A DNA stretch of 64,000 nt from CAVZTA01 sp963778025 (lineage in GTDB: Bacteria; Chloroflexota; Limnocylindria; Limnocylindrales; CSP1-4). A program made the translations under genes and the position numbers. The DNA lies in the NCBI GenBank assembly GCA_963778025.1, contig CAVZTA010000005.1, positions 186,001 to 250,000 of the forward strand, read 5' to 3'. Numbering within the stretch: the stretch's first letter is position 1; every line of letters starts with the position of its first letter. The notes under the pieces were generated by a model that saw nothing but the letters and a program-made list of their open reading frames with translations, was not told the origin of the DNA and did not search any database. Below are positions 9,163 to 18,738 of the stretch, one piece after another.

Positions 9163-9825
9163 TCAATCGACCGCCGCTGGCGCCCAGCCCGCCTGTCTGA
9201 CCGCCTCGCCGAACGCGTCGGCCGGCGCCGCGCCGAGATCGAGCCGCACGGCATACGTCGCGACGACCTGCGCGAAGGCGCCATCGTCGTCGGCAGGCAC
9301 CGCGAGGACGGTCGTCGACCGGGTCGCGAGGCCTTCGCCGGCAGCCGGATCGATCGTCAGCAGGACGAGGTGGGCGCCTGCGTAGGACGCCGCGTCGTCG
9401 ACCGTCCGGAGGGCGGCTCCGGCGACCGGATGCGCGACGACCAGCACGTGATAGTCCGGCACGTATCGCAGCCCGAGCTCGAGGTCGGCGGCTTCGAGCA
9501 CGGGAAGGCGCGGATCCGGCGTCGCTTCCTCGGCGCGCGGCATGGGATCGTCGTCATCGTCCGGCGCCACCACGTCGGCGCCATCGATCGAGCCGTCGAA
9601 GAGCGGCGTCCCACGCGAGGGGTCGCGCAGGACTGCGGCATGGCCGACGCCCGCGCGCGACAGGGCGAGCAGGAGCGCGTCCCCGGTCGGATCGTCCCCG
9701 ACCCGGCCCACCAGCTCGACCGCCGACCCCGCCTCGGCCGCGGCGAGCGCGATCCGCGCGGCCAGCCCATCCGGCCCCGGGGCATCCCCGGTCCGCCATC
9801 CAGGCACGCCCACCACGACGATCAC
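9163..9825 (-). CDS. Truncated or divergent PfkB/ribokinase-like protein
   Basis: 220 residues resembling only the N-terminal part of PfkB-family sugar kinases: an initial strand MIVVVGVPGW, then the AARIALAAAEAGSAVELVGR stretch and VGDDPTGDALLLALSRAGV, which corresponds to the PfkB signature 1 region. The family's C-terminal signature 2 with the GAGD catalytic base and ATP loop is absent. Instead the protein ends with an Ala-rich region. Family members are about 300 residues, so it is short by a third yet has a clean frame. It may have lost kinase activity or serve as a binding protein. A 70-bp gap to the next gene and an 87-bp gap on the other side give no strong operon link. Confidence 0.6.
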   Translation of the reverse strand: MIVVVGVPGWRTGDAPGPDGLAARIALAAAEAGSAVELVGRVGDDPTGDALLLALSRAGVGHAAVLRDPSRGTPLFDGSIDGADVVAPDDDDDPMPRAEEATPDPRLPVLEAADLELGLRYVPDYHVLVVAHPVAGAALRTVDDAASYAGAHLVLLTIDPAAGEGLATRSTTVLAVPADDDGAFAQVVATYAVRLDLGAAPADAFGEAVRQAGWAPAAVD

Positions 9826-9912
9826 GCGCAGAAGCGTACGCGACGGCCCGCTGGAGTCATCGGAGTGACCGGGACCGTCACGCAGGCCCGGTCATCTGGC
9901 GCCGCGACCGCG

Positions 9913-10736
<824 letters not shown>

Positions 10737-10740
<4 letters not shown>

Positions 10741-11438
10741 CGGGCGTCCTCCTCGAGGGCCTTGCGCAGGCGGGCCAGGCCTCGGTGCAGGTGCGTCTTC
10801 ACGGTGCCGAGGGGCCGATCGGTCGCCTCCGCGATCTCCTGCAGCGATCGCTCCGCGAAGAAGCGCAGCGCGACCACCTCGCGATAGGGCTCGTCGAGGG
10901 ACGCGACGGCCCGCCGCAGCTCGACGTCCCGCTCGGTCCGCAGCGCGTGGACCGCCGGATCCGGAGCGTCGGTGGTCCCAAGACGGAGTCGGTCGGGGTT
11001 CGACGGATGCTCGCTCTCGGCGGCGAACGGGTCGAGCCAGGCGACATTCCGGCGCTTCGCGGCGACCCGGAGCGCGAGCCGTACGGCGATCCGCGAGACC
11101 CACGCCCCGAGCGTGCCCTCGCCGCGCCACGTCGGCAGCGAGCGATAGGCGATCACGAAGGCCTCCTGCGCGATGTCCTCGGCCTCGGCGCGGTCACCGA
11201 GGATCCGACTGCACGCCCGGACGACCGCTGGACCCTCCCGGTCCACGAGGACCCGGAAGGCATCGGCATCGCCGGCCAGGACGGCATCGACGATGGCGCG
11301 GTCGTCATCGGAGCGGCCGGTGGTGAGGATGGACGCGGTCGTGGGATCCCCCTGGGACAAGCGGGACATGCCGGCGCCGCCCGAGCTCCGCAGCACGAGG
11401 CCGGAGACGGGCGGCGTCCATCGGACGAAGGTGGTCAC
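10737..11438 (-). CDS. ECF-family RNA polymerase sigma factor
   Basis: 233 residues in the longest frame; a start at the internal ATG (11369) would give 210. Region 2 shows RILGDRAEAEDIAQEAFVIAY, the usual sigma-70 region 2.2 core with DIAQEAF. Region 4 near the C-terminus shows LDEPYREVVALRFF and SLQEIAEATDRPLGTVKTHLHRG, the DNA-binding helix-turn-helix. The linker between the two is longer than average and Asp/Pro-rich. Its stop overlaps the start of the anti-sigma-like gene. The D/H-rich secreted protein upstream may belong to the same regulon, since it shares an unusual motif with the anti-sigma-like tail. Confidence 0.92.
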
Positions 11439-11468
11439 GCCGCGGATCGGGCGGTCCCGATGTCGATG

Positions 11469-12110
11469 CTATCCGTCGTGGCCGGACGATCCGCCGGAGC
11501 CCGAGCCGGACCCACCCGAACCGGACCCACTGCCCGATTCGTCGGAGCCGCCGTCATCGGATCCGTGGCCGGAACCCGAACCGGAGTCCGAGCCGGAGTC
11601 CGAACCGGAGCTGCCGCCGTGATCGTCGGTCGCGTCCGCGTCGTCGTGGCCGCTCTGGCCGCCGTGGTCGTCCGTGGGCTCCGCGGCGTCGTGGCCGCTC
11701 GAGCCGCCGTGGTCGTCGTTCGCGTCGCCATCGTCGTGCCCGCTCTGGGCGCCGTGGTCGTCGGTCGCGTCGTTCCGGTCCTCGGCCGTGGCCGTCGGCT
11801 CGGCGGTCTCGGTCGCCTCGGCGGTGGCCGTCGGCTCGGCGGTCGCGGCGGCGCCGCTCGTCGCGGTCGGCTGGGCGGTGGCCTCCGCGGTCTCGGTCGG
11901 CTCGGCGGTCTCGGTCGGCTCGGCGGTCTCGGTCGGCTCGGCCGTGGTGCTCGCTTCGTCGGTGGCGGTGGCGCTCGCCGTGGCAGCGGCGACGTCGTCG
12001 GCCCGCGGCACGCCGCGCAGCGCGTCAGAAGCGAAGGCGACGCCCGCGATGAGGAACACCGCGACCGTCGAGGTCGCGATCGTGCGGATGATCCGATGGC
12101 GCTGGGACAT
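11469..12110 (-). CDS. Exported low-complexity protein with four 15-residue DDHG repeats
   Basis: 213 residues. N-terminal signal or anchor (TIATSTVAVFLIAGVAFAS). Then a linker of TAEPTE-type repeats (about residues 45-110). Then four consecutive 15-residue repeats, roughly T-D-D-H-G-G-x-S-G-H-D-x-x-x-x, and a Ser/Gly/Asp tail ending in SGHDG. The repeats hold many Asp and His residues, which would suit binding of divalent metal, but no enzyme motif is present. It lies upstream of the ECF sigma gene on the same strand with a 30-bp gap. The shared DDHGG motif suggests a functional link with the anti-sigma-like protein at 9913-10740. The function is not known to me. Confidence 0.75.
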   Translation of the reverse strand: MSQRHRIIRTIATSTVAVFLIAGVAFASDALRGVPRADDVAAATASATATDEASTTAEPTETAEPTETAEPTETAEATAQPTATSGAAATAEPTATAEATETAEPTATAEDRNDATDDHGAQSGHDDGDANDDHGGSSGHDAAEPTDDHGGQSGHDDADATDDHGGSSGSDSGSDSGSGSGHGSDDGGSDESGSGSGSGGSGSGSGGSSGHDG

Positions 12111-12187
12111 GGGGTGCGCTCCTGGTGAGTGACATCCGGGCGATCCGCCCGTTCACCCAGTCCGAGGCATCCCGCAGCGGGAAGGTT

Positions 12188-13714
12188 TCAGTCGGCCGTG
12201 TCCGAGGCCCCCGTCGGATCGTCGCCCTGCGTCGGCTCGTCGGTGCCGGGGAGCTGCGGCTGCTCCGCACCGACGGTCGGACCCTCGTCGCCGGTGTCCA
12301 CCGGGCCGACGACCTCCTCGATCGGGCCCTCGGCGACCGGCCCCTCATCACGCTCGACGATGACCTCGCCAAGGCCGAGCGCCTCGAGCTCGCCCGAGAA
12401 CGCGTCCGCATCGCCGACCAGGACGATCGCCGTCCCATCGGGGCGGATGTGCTCGCGAGCGACTCGCTGGACGTCCTCGATGGTCACCGCCTCGATCCGG
12501 TCGCGGTAGTGGACCAGCTCGTCGTCGGGCAGGCCGTGCACGAACAACCCACCCAGCGAGCCGACGACCGGACCCGGCGTCTCGAAGCGGAGCGGGAAGA
12601 CGCCGATGAGGAAGTCGCGCGCCGCCTTCAGCTCGGCTTCGGTCACGCGGGCATCGCGGATCCGATCGAGCTCGGCAAGCGCGTCGGTCAGTGCGGCCAC
12701 CGTGACGTCCGTGTTCACCGCCGCTCGCGCCGCGAACGGCCCACGGGCACGCCGCATGTCGAAGCCCGCACTCGCGCCGTAGGTGTAGCCCTTCTCCTCG
12801 CGGAGCTTCATGTTCAGCCGGGAGTTGAACAGGCCACCCAGGATCGCGCTCATGACCGAGATCGCGTGGAAGTCCGGATGCCGGCGCGGCACGCCCGGGT
12901 GCCCCACGCGGATCTCCGTCTGGACCGCCCCCGGTCGATGGACGACCTTGACGAACCGCTTCGTCACGGCGCTCGCGTCGTCGGGCGTGCGGGTCGGCGT
13001 GGCGCCCTCCGCCTGCCAGTCGCCGAACAGCCGCTCCACGGCGCGGACCACCGTGTCGACGTCGATCTCGCCACCGACGATGAGCGCCATGCGAGCCGGG
13101 TCATGGGACGCCGCGACGATCTCGACGATGGCGTCGCGATCGAGGTGCTCGACGGTGTCCTTCGTCCCGCCGGCGGGCCGACGATACGGCGACGAGCCCG
13201 CGTAGATCGTCCCGACGAACGCCTCCTCGGCGCGTCGGCGGGGGTCGGCCCTGGCCTGCAGGAGGTCGTTGAGGCGCTCATCGCGGAGGCGCTCGATCTC
13301 GACCGCCGGGAACGTCGGCCGGCGGGCGACCTCGGCGAGCAGCTCGAGCGCGGCATCGAACCGGGCGGCCGGGACGTCGACGCTGATCGAGCCCGCGTCC
13401 CAGCCGGCTTCGGCGTGGATCGATGCGCCGAGGCGTTCGGCGGCCTCCGTGAGCTGGATCGCGTCGTACGACTGGGTGCCCTCGGTGAATGCCCGGGCCG
13501 CCAGGACGGACGCGCCCGCGATGGCGTCTGGCTCATCGGCAGCGCCATGACGCACGACCAGCGACGCGCTGATCAGCTGGCGGCCGGGCATCGCCGCGAC
13601 GGCGACCCGCAGGCCGTTCGCCAGGGTCGATCGCTCGACATGCGGGAAGTCGTACGGCCGGGGCGTGCCGGTGGTGGGTCGCTCGGCGACGACCAGGGCC
13701 GCCTGGTCGCTCAT
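12188..13714 (-). CDS. M16-family peptidase homologue, non-catalytic-type subunit
   Basis: 508 residues with the two-lobed M16 (pitrilysin/MPP) fold by motif order: ERSTLANGLRVAVA at the start, RERL-like helices after it, and in the C-terminal lobe LREEKGYTYGASAGF, which carries the Arg/Tyr pair that positions substrate. The zinc motif HxxEH is absent: at its place is a stretch reading AGASVLAARAF. It therefore matches the inactive partner of M16B heterodimers. Its ATG overlaps the stop of the catalytic gene upstream (ATGA). The C-terminal 60 residues are acidic and Gly/Pro-rich, beyond the fold. The ORF is intact. Confidence 0.9.
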   Translation of the reverse strand: MSDQAALVVAERPTTGTPRPYDFPHVERSTLANGLRVAVAAMPGRQLISASLVVRHGAADEPDAIAGASVLAARAFTEGTQSYDAIQLTEAAERLGASIHAEAGWDAGSISVDVPAARFDAALELLAEVARRPTFPAVEIERLRDERLNDLLQARADPRRRAEEAFVGTIYAGSSPYRRPAGGTKDTVEHLDRDAIVEIVAASHDPARMALIVGGEIDVDTVVRAVERLFGDWQAEGATPTRTPDDASAVTKRFVKVVHRPGAVQTEIRVGHPGVPRRHPDFHAISVMSAILGGLFNSRLNMKLREEKGYTYGASAGFDMRRARGPFAARAAVNTDVTVAALTDALAELDRIRDARVTEAELKAARDFLIGVFPLRFETPGPVVGSLGGLFVHGLPDDELVHYRDRIEAVTIEDVQRVAREHIRPDGTAIVLVGDADAFSGELEALGLGEVIVERDEGPVAEGPIEEVVGPVDTGDEGPTVGAEQPQLPGTDEPTQGDDPTGASDTAD

Positions 13715-15018
13715 GCCGCAGCCTCCGCGGCACCCGCCGCGTCGGCCTCGGGCAGATACGTCAGGACGACGCGGTTGTCCGGACGGAAGACGTCCCGCGC
13801 TACGTCACGGATCTGCTCGGCGGTCACGGACAGGTAGCGCGGCAGCATCCGGTTGACGAGATCCGGGTCGTCGAACAGCGTCGCGTACATCGACAGCCGA
13901 TCGGCGCGCTCCTCCACGCGCGAGAGCGCCCCCAGCTCGTCGGCCTCGATGAGCGCCTTGGCGCGGGCGAGCTCGTCGTCGCTCGCGAGGTCCGTCGCCA
14001 GCTTGTCGAGCTCCTCGAGGTAGACGGCCTCGACCTTGTCCACGTCGACGCCGGGCCGGACGGTGGCCCAGCCGGCCGAGATCGACGCCCCACCGAGGAA
14101 GCCGAGGGCGAAGAACGCGACATCCTGGGCCAGGCGGTCCTCGCGCACGAGACGGCGATGGAGCCGGCTCCCCTTTCCGCCGGCGAGGAGCTGGCTCGCG
14201 ATGTCGATGGCGTCGAGGCGCGGGTCACCGTAGACCGGGGCGCGGAACCCGAAGTACACGCGCGGCAGCGGGACCTTGTCGGGCACGACCTCGCGGATCT
14301 CCTGGCCGAGGACGCCGGGCAGCGACAGGTCGGGCAGCGGCGGGATCGACGGATTCGCGGGGATGCGCCCGAAGTACTTGTCGACCCATGCGCGCACCTG
14401 GTCGTGGTCGGCGTCCCCGACGACGCTCAGGACCGCGTTGTTGGGCGCGTAGTAGGTGCGGAAGAAGTCGCTCACGTCCTCGAGCGACGCGGCGTTGAGG
14501 TCGTCCATCGACCCGATGGTCGGGTGGTGGTAGGGGTGGTCGGGCGGGAACAGGTGCGCCTGGAGCTTCTCGTTCCAGCTGCCGTACGGCCGGTTGTCGT
14601 AGCTCCAGCGCTTCTCGTTCTTGACGACCTCGCGCTGGTTGTCGAGGTTCTCCTGGCTGAGCGCGTCGAGGAGCGTCGCCATGCGATCGGCCTCGAGCCA
14701 CAGCGCGAGCTCCAGCTGGTGGCTGGGCAGCGTCTCGAAGTAGTTCGTCCGATCGAGCCAGGTGGTGCCGTTCATCGTGCCGCCGGCCGCCTGGACGAGC
14801 GCGATGTGCTCCGCCTTCGCGACGTGCGCGCTGCCCTGGAACATCACGTGCTCGAACAGGTGCGCGAAGCCCGTCTTGCCGGGCTGTTCGTGCTTGGACC
14901 CCACGTCGTACCAGAGGTTGACCGCCACGACAGGCGCCAGGTGGTCCTCGGCGACGATGAGCCGAAGGCCGTTCGGCAGGCGTTCGTCGGTGAAGTCGAC
15001 GTGGGGGACAGGCATCAA
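13711..15018 (-). CDS. M16-family zinc metallopeptidase, catalytic subunit
   Basis: 435 residues. The inverted zinc motif HLFEHVMFQG (HxxEH) lies near residue 50, and the third ligand is the Glu in NQREVVKNE about 75 residues later, the standard M16B spacing. The LPNGLRLIVAEDH start and the FRTYYAPNNAVLSVVGD segment are typical. The active dimer partner is encoded by the next gene, with overlapping stop and start. These proteases degrade or process peptides in a closed chamber; the substrate is unknown. Two adjacent ATGs open the ORF (MMPVPH); either may be used. A 179-bp gap with no recognised element separates the start from the GNAT gene end. Confidence 0.95.
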   Translation of the reverse strand: MMPVPHVDFTDERLPNGLRLIVAEDHLAPVVAVNLWYDVGSKHEQPGKTGFAHLFEHVMFQGSAHVAKAEHIALVQAAGGTMNGTTWLDRTNYFETLPSHQLELALWLEADRMATLLDALSQENLDNQREVVKNEKRWSYDNRPYGSWNEKLQAHLFPPDHPYHHPTIGSMDDLNAASLEDVSDFFRTYYAPNNAVLSVVGDADHDQVRAWVDKYFGRIPANPSIPPLPDLSLPGVLGQEIREVVPDKVPLPRVYFGFRAPVYGDPRLDAIDIASQLLAGGKGSRLHRRLVREDRLAQDVAFFALGFLGGASISAGWATVRPGVDVDKVEAVYLEELDKLATDLASDDELARAKALIEADELGALSRVEERADRLSMYATLFDDPDLVNRMLPRYLSVTAEQIRDVARDVFRPDNRVVLTYLPEADAAGAAEAAA

Positions 15019-15197
15019 GGCTCCTCGTGGGAGGGCTGGGCGGCAGGGCCACCGGCTCGGGACAGGGCCACCGATTGTAGGCCGGGCGGGGTCCGGCTCC
15101 CCGCATCGCTCTCGTCAACGCGCGCGTGCCTCAGGTGCGTCCAGCGCACCCTCGGGAGAACGACGTTCCTTCGTCCCCGCCGACCGAGCCGCTGGAG

Positions 15198-16046
15198 TCA
15201 GCGAAGGAGGCGCCACGCGAAGTCGCGGACCGGGCGGTAGCCGATGGCCTCGTAGATCCGGTTCGCGGTCGGGTTGGCGAGGTCCGTGAGGAGGAAGCAG
15301 CGAGATCGACCCTCGTCGAGCTGGACCTGGCTCGCGGCGGCGACGCACGCGCTGGCGTAGCCGTGGCCACGGAGCTCGGGTGGCGTGTAGACGCCGCCGA
15401 AGCGGATGCCGGTGGGCGTCCGGCCGCCGGTCGTGCACATCGACACCGGCCGGCCATCGACCTCCCACAGGAACGCGGCCCGGCCGGGTCGCTTGAGCAA
15501 CGCCTCGAGCCACTCGTCCTGGGGTCCCGGATCGCCGCCGAGTGCCTCGGCTTCGAAGGCTCGCAGCCACTCGGCCAGCACGGCGTGATCGTCCGGGGTC
15601 GCGCGACGCAGCGCCCCCGCCACGCCGCGCGGCGCATCGACGCTCGTGAGCTGGAAGATCCGTTGGTCCGCCGCGTGGGGCGGCGAGGCCACGCGGCGCC
15701 CGATCCGAGAGCCGATCGCCTCGGCGAACGCCTGGGCATGCTCGCTCGGCGCATGGACCTCGCGGACCTCGGTCGCGACCGCCTCGGCGAGCGCGCCGAT
15801 CGCCGCCGGCTCGTCGACCTCCGACAGCGTCACGTCGCCGCTGTCGGTGAACTCGAGGGTCGTGGCCACGATCCGCCCCGCCGCCTGCGCGATCCGGAAC
15901 GTCGCTTCCGCGAGTGCCGGCTGGTCGCGGACCGCGCCGGCGAACCCGAGGGTCAGGCAGTGCGCCGCCTCTCGCGCCTCGAGGAACGCCCCGGCTCGCT
16001 CGAGGAACTCGCCCGCCGACGCCGTGGACTCGACGACAACGCTCAT
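15198..16046 (-). CDS. GNAT-family N-acetyltransferase
   Basis: 282 residues. The C-terminal GNAT fold shows the acetyl-CoA loop RGHGYASAC inside GVYTPPELRGHGYAS, then SRCFLLTDLANPTANRIYEAIGYRPV, the usual motif A and B order. The N-terminal 130 residues resemble the non-catalytic half found in two-domain GNATs. The ATG at 16046 is chosen because it opens the conserved region; the same frame continues upstream only as non-coding sequence. The gene diverges from the ArsR-type regulator, with about 260 bp between starts. Acceptor substrate unknown. Confidence 0.88.
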   Translation of the reverse strand: MSVVVESTASAGEFLERAGAFLEAREAAHCLTLGFAGAVRDQPALAEATFRIAQAAGRIVATTLEFTDSGDVTLSEVDEPAAIGALAEAVATEVREVHAPSEHAQAFAEAIGSRIGRRVASPPHAADQRIFQLTSVDAPRGVAGALRRATPDDHAVLAEWLRAFEAEALGGDPGPQDEWLEALLKRPGRAAFLWEVDGRPVSMCTTGGRTPTGIRFGGVYTPPELRGHGYASACVAAASQVQLDEGRSRCFLLTDLANPTANRIYEAIGYRPVRDFAWRLLR

Positions 16047-16245
16047 GGCGCGGAGTCTGGCGCGTCCGCGGAGCCGATGGTCGTTCCTGCCGAACAGGAT
16101 GTCCGCTTCATGGCCCGGACGTTCGTCAGATGCGCTCCCCGGCGGTCCGAGCAGCCACCCGTTCGCGCCATCCGATCCGGGCCGGGCATCCGTCGCGATC
16201 CGACGCGGAGCTGGTCGGCACATCCGGACACCGCGGTCCGAGCGG

Positions 16246-16273
16246 TTGACAGCCGGACCGGCGGTGTTAGATT
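16246..16273 (+). promoter_or_regulatory. Sigma-70-type promoter of the ArsR-type regulator gene
   Basis: TTGACA at 16246-16251 and TAGATT at 16268-16273 are separated by 16 bp. This is the best consensus-like promoter seen in the window. The -10 element lies inside the palindrome 16266-16283, so a repressor bound there would block polymerase. The start codon is at 16308. Confidence 0.7.
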
Positions 16274-16283
16274 GTCGTCTAAC
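16266..16283. promoter_or_regulatory. Operator palindrome GTTAGA-N6-TCTAAC, copy 1
   Basis: Perfect inverted repeat of two 6-bp arms with a 6-bp spacer, covering the -10 box of the regulator's own promoter. Half-site spacing of 12 bp suits a winged-helix dimer such as an ArsR-family protein. The same 18-bp pattern recurs at 17456-17473. Confidence 0.75.
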
Positions 16284-16307
16284 ACGAGTGAGACGAACAC
16301 AACGACG

Positions 16308-17393
16308 ATGACCGCCCTGCCCCTCCTCCCTGCCGCTCCGATCGCCACCCCCGGGCGCGCGATCATGCGGGACGTCACGGGCGGGACGACCCCCGGCGTG
16401 GAGATCCAGTTCGACGCCCGGACGGCGTTCGACTTCGTCTACAGCCTCGATCACGACGCCGGGTCCACCGACGACCTGCCGACCGCCGATCGCAAGTGGC
16501 TGCACGAAGAGCGCGCCAAGCTTCCGGAACCGCTGCGGGACCTGCCGCAGCACGCGGGGGCGATCTTCGCGGCGACGTTCCTCGTCGACCACCCCGCCAT
16601 CACCGAGGCCGAGCACCTCGTCGAGCACGTCCGCAGCCTGCCCGGCGCCGCGCTCGCCAAGGCCGTCCTGGCCGACGACCTGCGCCGCGCGGACTGCCAG
16701 CCGCTGATGCATTCGGCGCTCGACGGCACGGAGGACGCGATCGTCGAGGTCGTCGCCTCGTGGCCCACCGAGAAGCGAGCCTTCCTCGAGCGGCTGTTGC
16801 GCGAGCCCGACCAGGCGATCCGCGACCTGAGCGACCTGCTCACCGCGTGGCTGCCGAGCTACAAGGCGATCGAAGGCCGGATCGACGCCATCCTCACGCG
16901 CGACGTGGAGCTGCGCCAGAAGGACCGCGAGCGGCTGGGGCCGGTCGAGCTCATCGAGGCGACCACGAACGGCATCCGCTGGCTGAGCGAGCCGGGCGTC
17001 CGTCGCGTGATCCTTGCCCCCAGCTACTTCACCCGACCCTTCAACTTCGTGTTCGCCGCCGAGGACTGGCGGATGTTCGGCTACCCCGTCGCCGACGCAG
17101 CCCTCGATGCGGACGACCCCCTCGCACCTCCGGCCGCCGTCGTGCGCCTCCACCGGGCGCTGGGCGACGAGAGCCGGCTGCGCATCCTTCGGCTGCTCCG
17201 CGACCGCGACTGGTATCTGTCCGAGATCGCGGAGCGCCTGTCGCTGTCGAAGCCCACGATCAAGCACCACCTCGCCCAGCTCCGGGCCGCCGGCCTCGTC
17301 ACGCTGATCGAGGAAGGTGGCCTCAGCTACTACAGCCTTCGCCGCGACCGTCTCGACGACGCGTCCGGCGACCTGAAGCGGTACCTCATCTAG
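16308..17393 (+). CDS. ArsR-type winged-helix transcriptional regulator with long N-terminal domain
   Basis: 361 residues. The C-terminal about 85 residues form an ArsR/SmtB-type winged helix: LGDESRLRILRLL, then YLSEIAERLSLSKPTIKHHL (recognition helix) and the wing EEGGLSYYSLR. The N-terminal 250 residues are a large helical domain (VEIQFDARTAFDFVYSL and so on) like the uncharacterised domain fused to many actinobacterial ArsR proteins; no metal-binding Cys cluster is visible. ATG at 16308 chosen because it follows the promoter and operator; the frame is open far upstream but non-coding. Likely autorepressed through the palindrome on its promoter (inference). A 9-bp hairpin follows the stop. 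Confidence 0.88.
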   Translation: MTALPLLPAAPIATPGRAIMRDVTGGTTPGVEIQFDARTAFDFVYSLDHDAGSTDDLPTADRKWLHEERAKLPEPLRDLPQHAGAIFAATFLVDHPAITEAEHLVEHVRSLPGAALAKAVLADDLRRADCQPLMHSALDGTEDAIVEVVASWPTEKRAFLERLLREPDQAIRDLSDLLTAWLPSYKAIEGRIDAILTRDVELRQKDRERLGPVELIEATTNGIRWLSEPGVRRVILAPSYFTRPFNFVFAAEDWRMFGYPVADAALDADDPLAPPAAVVRLHRALGDESRLRILRLLRDRDWYLSEIAERLSLSKPTIKHHLAQLRAAGLVTLIEEGGLSYYSLRRDRLDDASGDLKRYLI

Positions 17394-17402
17394 AGCGGTC
17401 GC

Positions 17403-17432
17403 GCCGGAGCCTGTCTCCCGCCCGGCTCCGGC
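17403..17432 (+). terminator. Hairpin after the regulator gene
   Basis: GCCGGAGCC (17403-17411) pairs perfectly with GGCTCCGGC (17424-17432) across a 12-nt loop. There is no T-tract. It lies 10 bp after the regulator stop and before the second operator, so it may separate the two transcripts. Confidence 0.4.
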
Positions 17433-17455
17433 CGACCCGCTCATCGCGCCCGCGA

Positions 17456-17473
17456 GTTAGACGCCCATCTAAC
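17456..17473. promoter_or_regulatory. Operator palindrome GTTAGA-N6-TCTAAC, copy 2
   Basis: Same perfect arms and 6-bp spacing as copy 1, ending 15 bp before the ATG of the 105-aa gene and touching its ribosome-binding site (AGGAGGG). The spacer sequence differs from copy 1, so only the arms are conserved, as expected for a protein-binding site. A repressor here could block transcription or initiation of the small gene. Confidence 0.72.
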
Positions 17474-17488
17474 AGGAGGGAGAGAACG

Positions 17489-17806
17489 ATGCACATCCAC
17501 CCCCGACCCGACTACGAAGACCCCGACCGCTACGACACGCATCGTCCCGTCACGACGGGATGGGAGAGGCCCATGTACCAACGCGACGACCTGTTCATCC
17601 GCGAGCGAGTCGCCGACCTTCAGGCGTCGGCGACCGGACTCCACCCACGACCCGAGGCCCGAGGGGCATCGGTCCTCGACCGCACCCGGCGGACCATCGG
17701 CCGTGGCCTCATCGCCGTCGGTACGGCGGTCGCCGGCGCGACCGCGGAGCTCGCCGACCGCGCGGCGGACGTCCGATCCGCCGGCGACGCGCCGCTGGCC
17801 AACTGA
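17489..17806 (+). CDS. Small hypothetical protein controlled by the ArsR-type operator
   Basis: 105 residues, ATG with a strong AGGAGGG site 8-9 bp upstream. The N-terminal 50 residues are rich in His, Arg, Asp and Tyr (MHIHPRPDYEDPDRYDTHRP). The C-terminal part has one amphipathic to moderately hydrophobic helix (GRGLIAVGTAVAGATAELA). No known domain recognised. The codon pattern matches its neighbours, and the upstream operator copy supports it as a real, regulated gene. It may be the effector of the regulator or a small membrane-associated stress protein (inference only). It ends 5 bp before the LLM oxidoreductase start, so the two are probably co-transcribed. Confidence 0.72.
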   Translation: MHIHPRPDYEDPDRYDTHRPVTTGWERPMYQRDDLFIRERVADLQASATGLHPRPEARGASVLDRTRRTIGRGLIAVGTAVAGATAELADRAADVRSAGDAPLAN

Positions 17807-17811
17807 CGGCC

Positions 17812-18738
17812 ATGCGTGTCGGGCTGCAGCTCCCGTCGTTCTCCTACCCGGGCGGCCCGGGCGCGATCCGGCCGACCCTCACCGACATCGCCCAGGCTGC
17901 CGAGGCGAACGGCTTCGCCAGCCTGTGGGTGATGGACCACCTGTTCCAGCTGCCCGAGCACACCGGCTGGGGCGGCCCGACGGAGCCCATGCTCGAGGCG
18001 TACACGACGCTCGGGTTCCTTGCCCGCGCGACCGACCGCATCGCCATCGGCCCGATGGTCGGGGCGGTGCACTTCCGCCATCCGGGCCTGCTGGTCAAGG
18101 CGGCCACGACGCTCGACGTCCTGGCCGGCGGGCGGACGTACCTCGCGCTGGGCGCCGGCTGGTACGAGCGCGAGGCGAAGGGCCTGGGCATCCCGTTCCC
18201 GCCCCGCGCCGAGCGTTTCGAGCTCCTCGAGGAGACCCTCCGGATCACCCGCCGGATGCTCGCCGGCGATGTCGCGCCGATCGACGAGCCCCACCACCGG
18301 CTCGCCGAGCCGTACAACGTCCCGGGTCCGCTGTCGACGACGAGCTGGCCCGACGGCCGGACACCCGGCCGGCCGAGGATCATGCTCGGTGGCGGCGGCG
18401 AGCGGAAGACGCTGCGCTACGTCGCCGAATACGCCGACGCGTGCAACATGCTCGTCCCCGACCCGGGCGAGAGCCGCCACAAGCTCGAGGTCCTCCGCGG
18501 GCACTGCGACGCCATCGGACGGGACCCGGCCGAGATCGAGACGACCGCGCTGCTCGAGGTGGACCTCCGCCGTGAGCGCCCTGCCGACGTCGTGCGGCGC
18601 TTCCGCGAGCAGGCCGACGAGGGCATCGAGCACGTGATCGTCAACCTGCCCGACGCGCACGTGCTCGACCGGCTGGAGACCCTGGGTCGGGAGGTGATCC
18701 CCGCCGTCGGCGAGGTCGAGCCGGCGTCGGTCCGCTAG
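17812..18738 (+). CDS. LLM-class F420-dependent oxidoreductase
   Basis: 308 residues, luciferase-like TIM-barrel family. The N-terminal MRVGLQLPSF, the ANGFASLWVMDHLFQLP strand with the DH pair, the GPMVGAVHFRHPGLLVKAATTLDVLAGGR segment and GAGWYEREAKGLGIPFP are typical of F420-type members (compare MSMEG-type LLMs). Substrate cannot be read from the sequence. ATG at 17812 begins exactly at the conserved strand. The gene follows the operator-controlled small gene with a 5-bp gap and may share its regulation. Its 3' end overlaps the convergent gene 18735-19187 by 4 bp. Confidence 0.9.
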   Translation: MRVGLQLPSFSYPGGPGAIRPTLTDIAQAAEANGFASLWVMDHLFQLPEHTGWGGPTEPMLEAYTTLGFLARATDRIAIGPMVGAVHFRHPGLLVKAATTLDVLAGGRTYLALGAGWYEREAKGLGIPFPPRAERFELLEETLRITRRMLAGDVAPIDEPHHRLAEPYNVPGPLSTTSWPDGRTPGRPRIMLGGGGERKTLRYVAEYADACNMLVPDPGESRHKLEVLRGHCDAIGRDPAEIETTALLEVDLRRERPADVVRRFREQADEGIEHVIVNLPDAHVLDRLETLGREVIPAVGEVEPASVR

